Shown here: positions 54,620-63,344 of the stretch, piece after piece
Layout of the letters: each line of letters starts with the position of its first letter
Numbering within the stretch: position 1 is the stretch's first letter
Assembly (NCBI GenBank): GCA_019638355.1
Contig: JAHBTY010000003.1
Location: 397,325 to 461,324, forward strand
Direction of reading: 5' to 3'
Source: Cyclobacteriaceae bacterium
Lineage (GTDB): Bacteria; Bacteroidota; Bacteroidia; Cytophagales; Cyclobacteriaceae
Length of the DNA: 64,000 bases
Notes under the pieces: generated by a model
What the model saw: only the letters and a program-made list of their open reading frames with translations
What the model was told of the DNA's origin: nothing
Databases searched by the model: none
Translations under genes and position numbers: made by a program

Positions 54620-56263
54620 CTACAACGACACCCCGCGCTTCCACGGAATAAAATCATCTTGTTGTAGTTGCACCCCTTTGGGTTTAATACGTCCGCTCGC
54701 TACTTCAATAATATAATCCAGAATTTCGCCACCCATTTGTTCAATTGATTTTTCACCTGCTATAATCGGCCCGCAGTTGATATCAATGATGTCGGGCATT
54801 TTGTGTGCGAGCTTGGTGTTAGATGAAAGTTTTATCACGGGCACAACCGGGTTGCCGGTGGGTGTTCCTAAACCCGTTGTAAACAGGATCACATTGGCAC
54901 CCGATCCGGCCATGGCGGTTGTGCTTTCTACATCGTTGCCGGGTGTGCATAATAATGTAAGTCCTCGTGTTTTTACATACTCACCGTAATCCAATACAGC
55001 TGTTATGGGAGAAGTGCCACCTTTCTTGGCCGCTCCTGCAGATTTCATGGCATCGGTAATCAAACCATCTTTAATGTTTCCTGGCGATGGATTCATATCA
55101 AAACCGGAACCCACCGATTCGGCAGCTTTTGAATAGGCGCGCATTAACTCCGTAAATCGATTGGCAACACTATCGTGTGTAGTGCGGTTAATCAGTTCTT
55201 GTTCTACTCCGCATAATTCCGGAAACTCTGAAAGTATCGTAGCACCACCCAATGCGGCAATTAAATCGGAAGTATGACCAATAGCCGGGTTTGCCGAGAT
55301 ACCCGAAAATCCATCGGAACCACCGCACTCCAAGCCCACCACCAATTTACTGAGTGGTGCCGGTTGACGGGTTTGCTTGTTCACTTGAGTTAACGCCAAA
55401 AATGTTTCGCGTATGGCGCGCGCCAATAAATCCTGTTCAGTGCCTTCGGTTTGTTGTTCGAATACAAGCAATGGTTTTGCAAAGGCAGGATTATGTTTTT
55501 GAAGTTGCTGGCGAAGAATGCTTGCCTGTGCATGCTGACAACCCAAACTCAACACCGTAGCGCCAGCCACGTTAGGATTATTAATATATCCCGCAAGCAA
55601 GGCACACAACGCATCCGAATCTTGGCGCGTACCACCACAGCCACCTTCATGTGTAAGAAATTTTATGCCATCCAGGTTAGGAAATAATCTCTGTTGTGTG
55701 CGTGCCTCCGTGTTACGCAGGGAAGTAGCTGGAATTTTATTTTCTTCACCACTTCGATAAAGCTGCACCAACTCCTGAACATAATTTTTGTAAGCATTAT
55801 GTTTACCGAAGCCAAGCGCTTCTTCAAAAGCCTCACGGATTACATTTACATTTCGGTTTTCGCAAAACACTAAGGGTACTACAATCCAGTAATTGGCAGT
55901 GCCCACTTGTCCATCCGGCCGGTGATAGCCCATAAAAGTTTTGTCTTTCCATGCACTAACATCCGGAGCTTGCCATTCCATGGTTTTGGTTCTTCCAGCG
56001 TAAGCAGTTGTTTGGTGTGTTACATTTTGTGTGGTAATTGCACTTCCTTGCGGGATGTTCGTTAATGCTTTTCCAATCACAACACCATACATAATCACTT
56101 CTTCGCCTGGTTGAAGTGTTCTTTCAACAAACTTATGTTTGGCTGAAATGGCATTCATTAACCTAATCGGCAAACCATTGCAATCTATCGTTTCGCCAGC
56201 AGCTAAATCTGTTAGTGCAACCCAAACATTATCAGCAGGATTTATCTTAAGTACACGTGTCAT
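54620..56263 (-). CDS. uxaA: Altronate dehydratase (UxaA family)
   Basis: Iron-dependent altronate dehydratase, 547 aa, converting D-altronate to 2-keto-3-deoxygluconate. The N-terminal SAF domain (about 1-85, ALTDLAAGETIDCNG) precedes the catalytic domain (FMGYHRPDGQVGTANYW, LTHEGGCGGTRQDS, LGCQHAQ and VGLECGGSDGFSGISANPA). Conserved Cys and His here bind metal in the family. It is divergent from kdgK with 72 nt between, giving a galacturonate-type catabolic unit; uxaB and uxaC are not in the window. Confidence 0.92.
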   Translation of the reverse strand: MTRVLKINPADNVWVALTDLAAGETIDCNGLPIRLMNAISAKHKFVERTLQPGEEVIMYGVVIGKALTNIPQGSAITTQNVTHQTTAYAGRTKTMEWQAPDVSAWKDKTFMGYHRPDGQVGTANYWIVVPLVFCENRNVNVIREAFEEALGFGKHNAYKNYVQELVQLYRSGEENKIPATSLRNTEARTQQRLFPNLDGIKFLTHEGGCGGTRQDSDALCALLAGYINNPNVAGATVLSLGCQHAQASILRQQLQKHNPAFAKPLLVFEQQTEGTEQDLLARAIRETFLALTQVNKQTRQPAPLSKLVVGLECGGSDGFSGISANPAIGHTSDLIAALGGATILSEFPELCGVEQELINRTTHDSVANRFTELMRAYSKAAESVGSGFDMNPSPGNIKDGLITDAMKSAGAAKKGGTSPITAVLDYGEYVKTRGLTLLCTPGNDVESTTAMAGSGANVILFTTGLGTPTGNPVVPVIKLSSNTKLAHKMPDIIDINCGPIIAGEKSIEQMGGEILDYIIEVASGRIKPKGVQLQQDDFIPWKRGVSL

Positions 56264-56335
56264 TGTAAATCTTATTAAAGTGAAGGTATAAATTTTTAAG
56301 GTTTAAGGCGTATTTTTAGAACGTATTACAAACAA

Positions 56336-57331
56336 ATGAAAAAAGTTATTTCATTGGGCGATGTGATGATGCGCCTTTCTACGCCTGGACATGCCAGATT
56401 TGTCCAAGCCGAAAACTTTCAGGTGCGGTATGCCGGCTCGGAAGCGAATGTAACAGCTGCGCTTGCGGGTTGGGGAATTCCCTCGGCCCACATTACGCGC
56501 TTCCCTGAAAATGATTTTGGTCGCGCAGCCACCGAAGCCTTACGCAAATGCGGTGTTGATACTTCGTATATAATTTATGGCCCTGAACGATTAGGGGTTT
56601 ATTTTTTAGAGAACGGGTCGATGCAACGGGCTTCGCGTATTGTGTACGATCGGTTTGATTCTGCTTTTAGTTTTATAAAGCCGGGTATGATTGATTGGGA
56701 TAAAATCATGCAAAATGCCTCGTGGTTTCATTGGTCGGGTATAACTCCGGCACTTTCGCAAGGAGCAGCTGATGTTTGTTTGCAGGCTATTGAAAGTGCG
56801 CGCAAACATCATGTTCCCGTTTCCGGGGATATTAACTACCGCAGAAACCTGTGGCAATATGGAAAGCAACCCTTGGAAATAATGCCTGCACTAATCAGTA
56901 TGAGCGATATGATTGTGGGTGGTGTTACCGATTTTGAAAACTGCCTTGGTATTTCAGCTCAGGATTTTGAGTCGGCATGCAATGCGGTGATGAAGGCCAA
57001 TCCATCGGTTAAAAAGATTGCGACTACCATGCGTGAATCCATCAGCTCATCGCATAATAGAATTTCAGCTTTACTTTGTACAGGTAAATCTGTAGTGCAA
57101 TCAAAAACTTATGATCTCACACATATTGTTGATCGGGTGGGTGCGGGCGATGCGCTTATGGCCGGACTAATTTACGGTTGGCTAAATTCAAAGTCTGATA
57201 CTGATTCGCTAGAATTTGCAACGGCATCTTGCGCATTAAAACACAGCATTGAAGGCGATGTAAATCTTTGTTCGGTTGAAGAAATAGAAGCGCTGGTGCG
57301 CGATGAAAATGTAGGTAAACTTTTACGCTAA
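56336..57331 (+). CDS. kdgK: 2-keto-3-deoxygluconate kinase (PfkB family)
   Basis: Ribokinase-family kinase, 331 aa, that phosphorylates KDG to KDPG with ATP. The start VISLGDVMMRLSTPGHARFVQ is typical of KdgK, and the PfkB C-terminal motif VDRVGAGDALMAGL contains the catalytic Asp. The YAGSEANVTAALAGWG loop binds sugar. The last base overlaps the Eda gene by 1 nt (TAATG), so they are coupled. Its product feeds directly into Eda. Confidence 0.92.
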   Translation: MKKVISLGDVMMRLSTPGHARFVQAENFQVRYAGSEANVTAALAGWGIPSAHITRFPENDFGRAATEALRKCGVDTSYIIYGPERLGVYFLENGSMQRASRIVYDRFDSAFSFIKPGMIDWDKIMQNASWFHWSGITPALSQGAADVCLQAIESARKHHVPVSGDINYRRNLWQYGKQPLEIMPALISMSDMIVGGVTDFENCLGISAQDFESACNAVMKANPSVKKIATTMRESISSSHNRISALLCTGKSVVQSKTYDLTHIVDRVGAGDALMAGLIYGWLNSKSDTDSLEFATASCALKHSIEGDVNLCSVEEIEALVRDENVGKLLR

Positions 57332-58002
57332 TGAGTTTCAGTAAACAGCAGATACTTTCCATTATTCAAGAAACTGGTTTTGTGCCGTTGTTATCGCACA
57401 ACAATGCAAGCCTGGCGCAACACGCTATGGAGGCGGCCTATCGGGGTGGAGTGCGTGCATTTGAATATACCAATCGGCAACCTAATTCTTTTGAAGTGTT
57501 TACACACTTGTTAAAGGTTGCAGAAAAATTACCCGGACTTACGTTGGGTATTGGTACAATCATGGATGCCGCTACAACTGAAAAGTACATTCAGGCTGGG
57601 GCTCATTTTATTATCTCACCTATTCTGAAACCTGAAATGGATCCGGTGTGTCACGCGCACGATAAACTTTGGATACCGGGCTGTGCTACTTTAACTGAAA
57701 TAGTGGCTGCAAAAGAGTTAGGAGCGGAGTTAATAAAACTTTTTCCGGGTTCAGTGCTGGGGCCGGGGTTTGTCAAAGCAATTATGCCCGTAGTGCCTGA
57801 TTTAAAGTTAATGATTACAGGTGGCGTAGAACCAACCGAAAAAAGTATTTCCGAATGGTTTGGTGCCGGGGCCACTTGTGTGGGATTGGGTTCGCAACTG
57901 TTTACAAAAGATGTTTTTGAAAAACAGGATTGGAATAAACTGGAACAGACGGTAAAGTATGTGTTGGATGTGATCAGGAGTGTGAATCCAAAAACCACAT
58001 AG
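57331..58002 (+). CDS. eda: KDPG/KHG aldolase
   Basis: Class I aldolase of 223 aa that splits KDPG into pyruvate and glyceraldehyde 3-phosphate. The Schiff-base lysine is in the AELIKLFPGSVLGP block, and LMITGGVEPTEKSISEWFGAG holds the phosphate site. FIISPILKPEMD carries the other conserved Lys. It completes the altronate-to-glycolysis route with UxaA and KdgK. The accessory cassette at 58041-59008 begins 39 nt after its stop. Confidence 0.92.
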   Translation: MSFSKQQILSIIQETGFVPLLSHNNASLAQHAMEAAYRGGVRAFEYTNRQPNSFEVFTHLLKVAEKLPGLTLGIGTIMDAATTEKYIQAGAHFIISPILKPEMDPVCHAHDKLWIPGCATLTEIVAAKELGAELIKLFPGSVLGPGFVKAIMPVVPDLKLMITGGVEPTEKSISEWFGAGATCVGLGSQLFTKDVFEKQDWNKLEQTVKYVLDVIRSVNPKTT

Positions 58003-58040
58003 TCACAGTAGGGCACATAGGTTAGAAATTTCTATAAGAA

Positions 58041-58207
58041 CGTTTGAGTTTATGCAGTTGCGGGATTAGGAGGGCTTTGCAATGCAGCGCAGCGGAATGC
58101 TAAGACCGACCTGCCGCAAAATTGTCCCCCGTGACCGAACTGAATTTGTACATACACTTAAATTTAACACTACACCCCGCAATTGCATAAACTTTTTGTT
58201 GGGCGTT
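58041..58207 (-). repeat. attC-like imperfect palindrome
   Basis: On the minus strand: core AACGCCCAAC (58207-58198), spacer AAAAA, arm 58192-58176, a variable central stretch of about 111 nt, arm 58064-58048 and CAAACG. The arms match 16 of 17 when folded, the exception being a G-U-type pair. The core is GCCCAAC (RYYYAAC). The partner core GTTGGGC is provided when the cassette circularises with TTGGGC at 59008. At 167 nt it is somewhat longer than typical attC sites. Confidence 0.55.
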
Positions 58208-58214
58208 CGTTTTT

Positions 58215-58985
58215 TTACCCAAATGCTTCTTTAATCTTTCTCATATTCTCCTCAAGATATCGGTGAGGCAAGTATTTTAGATTCGGCAACTCTTTTCTCA
58301 ATTTATTCATGTCCGCTGTCGACAAGTCGAATGGCCAGTTGAAAGTCTGGAGCTTTTTAAGTTTTAGAATAGAGTCAAGGCTTTTGTCGGGACATCTTAT
58401 CATTGCTGTGCTGAAGTATATTAGATTTGTCAATGAGCCAATGGGTTCAAAGGAGTCCACATTTTGCTTGGTGTACATTCCACCTGCAATTTCAAGGAAC
58501 TTCAAATTTGTCAATTGCTTAAGAGAAGAAAAGTCCGATATTTTTTTGAAGTTTTCAATTTCCAGCACCTCGAGATTAGTCATCTGTCGGAGTGGCTCAA
58601 TACTTTCAATTTTAGCTGAACTACCTATTCTTAAATATTTTAATTTCTTAAGATTTGTAATGTTGTTAAGACTTTTAATGCTACTCCACTTAATGTAAAG
58701 CCCCACTAAATTGTCCAGTTTGCAAGCTGAGTCAAATAACTCCTGTGTCGTGTGGGTCGTGAACCAAAGGAACTCCAAATTGTCACATGCGGGGAGAAAC
58801 GAAACCCAATTTTTAACAAGTCGTTTTTGCTCTGTCGGTTTTAAGTCTAATTGTTGAGTACAGGCAATATTTAACCGCAAACCTCCTTTGAAATCGTCCG
58901 TTAGTTTAACGCTGTCTGGTGGAAAGCCCTGTGACTTGTCCCAGTTCCAAAATCCGTATTCTATTTGTCTGTCGGTTATGACCAT
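58215..58985 (-). CDS. Leucine-rich-repeat cytoplasmic protein, cassette-borne
   Basis: 256 aa without signal peptide. Residues about 70-220 form short LRRs of about 22-24 residues: NLVGLYIKWSSIKSLNNI, LKYLRIGSSAKIESIEPL, LEVLEIENFKKISDFSSL, LKFLEIAGGMYTKQNVD and later the YFSTAMIRCPDKSLDSILKL repeat. The first 70 residues, starting MVITDRQIEYGFWNWDKSQG, may cap the repeats. It is a plausible protein-binding scaffold; no enzymatic motif is seen. It sits alone in the putative cassette. Start at 58985 is 16 nt inside the cassette border. Confidence 0.72.
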   Translation of the reverse strand: MVITDRQIEYGFWNWDKSQGFPPDSVKLTDDFKGGLRLNIACTQQLDLKPTEQKRLVKNWVSFLPACDNLEFLWFTTHTTQELFDSACKLDNLVGLYIKWSSIKSLNNITNLKKLKYLRIGSSAKIESIEPLRQMTNLEVLEIENFKKISDFSSLKQLTNLKFLEIAGGMYTKQNVDSFEPIGSLTNLIYFSTAMIRCPDKSLDSILKLKKLQTFNWPFDLSTADMNKLRKELPNLKYLPHRYLEENMRKIKEAFG

Positions 58986-59032
58986 CTCTCAAAAAAAATG
59001 ACGCCCAACAGGTGTCTATGTATTATAGTGTA

Positions 59033-60370
59033 TTAAATTCCGGTATAACTAAAAGGAGAAATCGCCTTTAACCTTTCTTTCAATTCTGGTTGTACATCCA
59101 AACCATCAATAAACTTGTGAATACTGGCTTGCGTAATTTTTTCGTTGGTGCGCGTAAGTTCTTTTAACGCTTCGTAGGGATTGGGATAATTTTCTTTTCG
59201 CAACACGGTTTGAATAGCCTCTGCTACTACAGCCCAGTTTTCTTCCAGGTCAGCATCGATGGCTGCTTTATTTAATTCTAATTTTCCAATTCCTTTTTCA
59301 AGGGATTTAAGTGCCAGCAAAGTATGACCAATGGGCACTCCTATGTTTCGCAAAACAGTTGAGTCTGTTAAATCGCGTTGCAGTCGTGAGATTGGAAGTT
59401 TGGCTGATAGATGTTCGTATAAGGCATTAGCAATTCCTAAATTACCTTCCGCATTTTCAAAATCAATGGGGTTAACCTTATGCGGCATGGCACTGGAACC
59501 AACTTCACCCGCTTTAATTTTCTGTTTGAAATAATTCATCGAAACATATTGCCACACATCACGACTAAAATCAATCAAGATGGTGTTAATGCGTTTCAGG
59601 TTATCGAACAGCGCAGCCAGATTATCGTAATGTTCTATTTGTGTGGTGGGGTTGCTGCGATGCAATCCCAGTTGATTGTTTACAAATGCATCAGCAAAGT
59701 TTATCCAATTGATTTGCGGATAAGCAATATGATGTGCATTGAAATTACCGGTTGCACCACCAAACTTGGCAGAATAAGGGATGGTACTTAATAACGCAAC
59801 TTGTTTTTGTAAACGAACTACAAATACCTGAATCTCTTTCCCTAATCGCGTGGGTGATGCGGGCTGGCCATGTGTGCGGGCCAGCATCGAAACATCCTTC
59901 CAATCGCCAGCAAGTTTAGTAAGCGTTGTGATAATATTTGTGAAACCAGGAAGAATAATATTCTCCAATGCTTCTTTCAGCGAAAGCGGAATGGCAGTAT
60001 TGTTTACATCTTGTGAGGTAAGGCCAAAATGGATAAACTCTTTGTAATCCGATAGCCCGAGTTGATCAATTTTATTTTTTATAAAATATTCGACCGCCTT
60101 TACATCGTGATTGGTTGTCTTTTCAATTTCTTTTATAGACAACGCATCGGCTTCATTGAAGTTTTCATAAATACTTCTAAGTAAAGGTGTTTTGTCTGCA
60201 GGGAATTTTTTTAAGTCGGGCAATACTGCGGTAAGCGCAATTAGGTATTCCAGCTCTACCCGCACGCGATAATAGATCAGCCCATATTCTGAAAAGTAGG
60301 GTGTAAGCGATTGGGTTGCGGAAGCGTAGCGGCCATCGAGAGGCGAAAGAGCGTGAAGAGATGTGGACAC
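59033..60370 (-). CDS. purB: Adenylosuccinate lyase
   Basis: Purine biosynthesis enzyme of the fumarase/aspartase superfamily, about 445 aa. ALSPLDGRYASATQ is the diagnostic start, and the conserved SSAMPHKVNPIDFENAEGN loop carries the catalytic Ser. THGQPASPTRLGKE has the general-acid histidine. It acts twice in purine synthesis (AICAR and AMP steps). The frame extends to 60445, but homology starts at GTG 60370. The upstream DNA holds the 60434-60647 palindromic element. Confidence 0.95.
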   Translation of the reverse strand: MSTSLHALSPLDGRYASATQSLTPYFSEYGLIYYRVRVELEYLIALTAVLPDLKKFPADKTPLLRSIYENFNEADALSIKEIEKTTNHDVKAVEYFIKNKIDQLGLSDYKEFIHFGLTSQDVNNTAIPLSLKEALENIILPGFTNIITTLTKLAGDWKDVSMLARTHGQPASPTRLGKEIQVFVVRLQKQVALLSTIPYSAKFGGATGNFNAHHIAYPQINWINFADAFVNNQLGLHRSNPTTQIEHYDNLAALFDNLKRINTILIDFSRDVWQYVSMNYFKQKIKAGEVGSSAMPHKVNPIDFENAEGNLGIANALYEHLSAKLPISRLQRDLTDSTVLRNIGVPIGHTLLALKSLEKGIGKLELNKAAIDADLEENWAVVAEAIQTVLRKENYPNPYEALKELTRTNEKITQASIHKFIDGLDVQPELKERLKAISPFSYTGI

Positions 60371-60433
60371 GAATAATCTGTTAAGGTGTAAAGATACAAA
60401 ATTCAGGTTATTCGGTAAGGCTGCAACCGCTAT

Positions 60434-60647
60434 GGTGCATTTCAAATTATTGCGGTTTGCTTTAACATTCGATCCCTACGGGATCGCGTTGAACTTGGGT
60501 TTTGGATTCTCTACCAATATTAAATCCCTATCGGGATTTTAGGGCGAACCGGACTCCGTTAGGAGTCGGATATTGGTAGAAATTTTAAATATTGAAAACG
60601 ACCCCATAGGGGTCGAATGTTTTGATGCAACCAATTTGATATGCACC
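60434..60647. repeat. Nested palindromic element with terminal inverted repeats
   Basis: Ends GGTGCATTTCAAATTATTGC (60434-60453) and its near reverse complement at 60627-60647 match about 18 of 21. Inside are CGATCCC-TAC-GGGATCG (60470-60486), AAATCCC-TATC-GGGATTT (60522-60539), GACTCC-GTTA-GGAGTC (60552-60567) and CGACCCC-ATA-GGGGTCG (60599-60615). CTACCAATAT (60511-60520) and ATATTGGTAG (60570-60579) bracket the two middle hairpins. No gene is inside. It lies between purB and the membrane-protein gene. Confidence 0.65.
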
Positions 60648-60652
60648 CTCCG

Positions 60653-61264
60653 CTATTCTGATTGAATAAGGCTGCGTTGCAGTTCCACCATTTTTTCCAA
60701 ATCATGGAGTTCTTGCCGGATTCCTCTGCGGATAAAATACACCAACACTGCCGCAACAATCAGGGCTGATGTATCCATGAGCACCAGCCACATCAGCGAT
60801 ATGCGTCTGTAAAATTCAGGAGTAAGCATATAGAACCCGATAAAGTAGGCTACAAAGATGAAGATGGTGATCGGGCCATGAATCCGTTTCCGAAATTGAA
60901 AGAAGGCAACAGAGTTTTGTAATGAAGCTGATGCAGTGTCCTCGATTTTTATTTTTCGCGAACGCCACGCACTGAATAATTCTATGATGACGCGGATGGT
61001 CAATCCCCCAATCATCAGGTTATACCCGATTTTACTCAACACATCCTGAAAGTTGTAGAGATAATAGAAGTAAAATACCAACACCAGCACTGTTAGGGTA
61101 AGCACCGTGGCATTTCCATAATGGGCCGCGAGTGTACTTTTCTTGCGCGCTTTACCAGTTGCAATCAATGCTGTTGCATTGGTCTTTGGTTGTTCGCTGC
61201 CTATTGTTTTGGCTTCTTGCCAAAGCATTGCAAGATCATCCAATTCTTTTTCTTTCATCTTCAA
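60653..61264 (-). CDS. Membrane protein of the sigma operon, possible anti-sigma factor
   Basis: 203 aa with about four membrane helices (about 52-71, 82-101, 131-149 and 157-177). The charged N-terminus (MKMKEKELDDLAMLWQEAK) would face the cytoplasm. It overlaps the sigma gene by up to 29 nt. This layout suggests a membrane anti-sigma factor, though no recognised anti-sigma domain is visible. A start at the third codon (61258) is equally possible. The 60434 palindromic element lies just downstream. Confidence 0.55.
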   Translation of the reverse strand: MKMKEKELDDLAMLWQEAKTIGSEQPKTNATALIATGKARKKSTLAAHYGNATVLTLTVLVLVFYFYYLYNFQDVLSKIGYNLMIGGLTIRVIIELFSAWRSRKIKIEDTASASLQNSVAFFQFRKRIHGPITIFIFVAYFIGFYMLTPEFYRRISLMWLVLMDTSALIVAAVLVYFIRRGIRQELHDLEKMVELQRSLIQSE

Positions 61265-61742
61265 TCAATGTTTTTAGTTTCGTTTTGATGCGGTGAATTT
61301 TTACCCGCAAATTATTTTCAGTTACGCCCATAATGCGGGCAATTTCTTCATACCCAATTTCGTCCAGTACCATCATCATCATTAACCGATCTACTTCGTC
61401 AAGCTGGCCAATAGCGCGGTATAATATGTTTTCGTTTTCTTGTGCTTGGCTGGTACTATCTGTTTCGGTTACCACCGTAACCGTTTCCAAGGGCACTTTA
61501 ATTTTATTTTTGTCTTTACGAATTTGCAACAAGCAGGTGTTTACAGTAATGCGATAAATCCAGGTTTTATAAGAAGCTTCGGCCCGGTATCCCGGTAAGG
61601 CATTCCAAATATTGATAAAAACATCTTGTGCCAGATCGTGAGCCAGATCCCGATCGCCTTTCATAAAACCACGGCATAGATTCAGTACCAAACTAAAATA
61701 TTGCGCATGCAGATTTTCAAAGGTTTGGGTTAATGTACTCAT
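61236..61742 (-). CDS. ECF RNA polymerase sigma factor
   Basis: Sigma-70 ECF factor, 168 aa. Region 2 has RDLAHDLAQDVFINIWNALPGYR and YKTWIYRITVNTC; region 4 has IGYEEIARIMGVTENNLRVKIHRIK. It belongs to a different subgroup from the two other sigma factors in this window. It precedes its putative membrane partner, overlapping it by up to 29 nt, and follows the membrane protein gene at 61758 by 15 nt on the same strand. Confidence 0.9.
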   Translation of the reverse strand: MSTLTQTFENLHAQYFSLVLNLCRGFMKGDRDLAHDLAQDVFINIWNALPGYRAEASYKTWIYRITVNTCLLQIRKDKNKIKVPLETVTVVTETDSTSQAQENENILYRAIGQLDEVDRLMMMMVLDEIGYEEIARIMGVTENNLRVKIHRIKTKLKTLIEDERKRIG

Positions 61743-61757
61743 GCTGATTAAAGCAGC

Positions 61758-62330
61758 TTACGCAGTGGGGTTATAATTTTTTAATTTCTGCCGAACATCA
61801 AAATGAAGTAAAATAGCCAGCACAATTAGCAACGCACTCATTAGTAAAGGTATCATATAAATTTTATCAATCGGTAAGTATATGCCCAGCACGAATGCAC
61901 CCACCGAAGTAATGCCCGCTGCAAACGCATAGAGTTTATTCTTATAATACCAGCTGTAGGGAAAGAAGTGAGCACCGGTTATGATTACATACACCATTAC
62001 AAAATGGTCGGGTAATTTCAGTAACACAAAGAACAAAAATGGAAAATAAAATAGCTGGGCAAAGTTTAGCCACAATCCTAGCGGACTTAATGGGTTGTGT
62101 TTCATCTTCCAGTTGGTTTTAAAAACTTTAGATAAAAGCAGTGCAAGTGGTAACATTATTGCGCCTACGCAAAAGGTGAGTATCGATTTATCGTAAGCAG
62201 TGTAACATAGTGTCCACAGGTAACTGATTATTAACCACACAATACTTGCGGCTACAATAAAATCCAAGCCATTTTTAGCTTTAACAGAGAGTTCAATGCG
62301 CAATTGATCGAAGTTGCTTTGGGTTATCAT
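61758..62330 (-). CDS. Polytopic membrane protein, possibly DUF7010-like
   Basis: 190 aa with about six hydrophobic segments, including FIVAASIVWLIISYLWTLCY and a LPLALLLSKVF segment; HNPLSPLGLWLNFAQLFYF and GAHFFPYSWYY are conserved-looking loops. The layout recalls the DUF7010 family, from memory and unverified. It lies 15 nt before the sigma factor and 1 nt after the hydrolase gene, so it may be in one operon with both. Confidence 0.6.
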   Translation of the reverse strand: MITQSNFDQLRIELSVKAKNGLDFIVAASIVWLIISYLWTLCYTAYDKSILTFCVGAIMLPLALLLSKVFKTNWKMKHNPLSPLGLWLNFAQLFYFPFLFFVLLKLPDHFVMVYVIITGAHFFPYSWYYKNKLYAFAAGITSVGAFVLGIYLPIDKIYMIPLLMSALLIVLAILLHFDVRQKLKNYNPTA

Positions 62331-62331
62331 A

Positions 62332-63162
62332 TTACTTCGTTAAGAAATTGTTGATTTGATTATAAAGCCACTCGGGTTGATCGAACATAATGTAGTGCCT
62401 GCCTGCCGGGGCAATTTCAAGTGTCTTGCTGGCAAGGTTAGCATATTGCTTTTCGTAGTTGGGTAAAACTATTTCTTTGGTAGGGAAGGGCGCACCCAAA
62501 ATAAGTACGGGCACTTTAATCTGTGTAAGCGTTGGTCGAACATCAAGTTTTAATAAATCGGTATAACCATACACATAGGTTTTACGATCGGCTTCCAGAA
62601 TCCACGACTTGATCAATTCTTGTTTTTCAGTAACAGTAGTCATGCCTTGAGCCATCATGGTAGCTGATTTCAGAAAGGCATCATCATTCATTTCAATCAA
62701 CTGTTTATTGTAGGGGCTTTCATATTGTAATGCCTCAGCGGGCACACCCGGCATCATTACCTCGCGCATGCAAGCCAACGCATCTACAATAATTACTTTA
62801 TCTACCACATTGCCCAACTCAGCAGCCAGATCAACTGCTAAGTTACCACCCATACTATGGCCTATCAGCTTTAAGTTTTTAAGGTGGTTCGCTTTAACGT
62901 AGTCTATCAATTCTTTTTTAATGGTTGCATACCACGGCATGGCTATGGGTGCATTGCCGTTAAAGCCTGCGTACGATATAAAGTGAGCTTCATATTTTCC
63001 GTTCAGGTTCTTTGCCGTTTCGGTCCATACGGATCCAGGTGTCATAAAGCCGGGTAAAAACAAAATGGGTGTTCCTTTACCGGACTTATCCACCTTAATG
63101 GCTGGTTGAGCCAATGCCGAAATACCAATTGAAATCAGAAGCAAGACGATTAATTTTTTCAT
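62332..63162 (-). CDS. Exported alpha/beta hydrolase
   Basis: 276 aa with a signal peptide (MKKLIVLLLISIGISALAQ). The nucleophile elbow is IGHSMGGNLAVDLA (about 104-117), preceded by an oxyanion-type ILFLPGFMTPGSVW. The catalytic His is in AGRHYIMFDQP near the end. The substrate (ester, lactone or amide) is unknown. It is the first gene of a minus-strand run with the membrane protein and sigma factor, and is divergent from the DUF5916 gene. Confidence 0.85.
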   Translation of the reverse strand: MKKLIVLLLISIGISALAQPAIKVDKSGKGTPILFLPGFMTPGSVWTETAKNLNGKYEAHFISYAGFNGNAPIAMPWYATIKKELIDYVKANHLKNLKLIGHSMGGNLAVDLAAELGNVVDKVIIVDALACMREVMMPGVPAEALQYESPYNKQLIEMNDDAFLKSATMMAQGMTTVTEKQELIKSWILEADRKTYVYGYTDLLKLDVRPTLTQIKVPVLILGAPFPTKEIVLPNYEKQYANLASKTLEIAPAGRHYIMFDQPEWLYNQINNFLTK

Positions 63163-63344
63163 GGTTTTGAGTTTTTTTGGTATTCAGATGCGGACTCGAC
63201 TTGATTATTACAGCTATCCGGAAATTTTTTAAGATTTTAGCGCAGTTAGTTTAACAAACCTTTAACACCGCTCATCAAAAAATCAACAACCTCGAATTTC
63301 TTCAGCCGTACAAGCCTGTAACCCTAATCTGCCTCAAACCCTGC

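Larger units (their letters stand above)
58041..59008 (-). mobile_element. Putative integron-type gene cassette carrying the LRR gene
   Basis: A 968-nt unit read on the minus strand. It begins with TTGGGCGTC just after a G (59009), the GTTRRRY core cut as G^TT. It ends with an attC-like element (58041-58207) whose last base is the G of AAACG, followed by host TTCTTAT. Removing the unit leaves ...CACCTG^TTCTTATAG, an uninterrupted GTT target. The single gene faces away from the core site toward the attC-like end, as in integron cassettes. No integrase gene is in the window. Confidence 0.55.
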
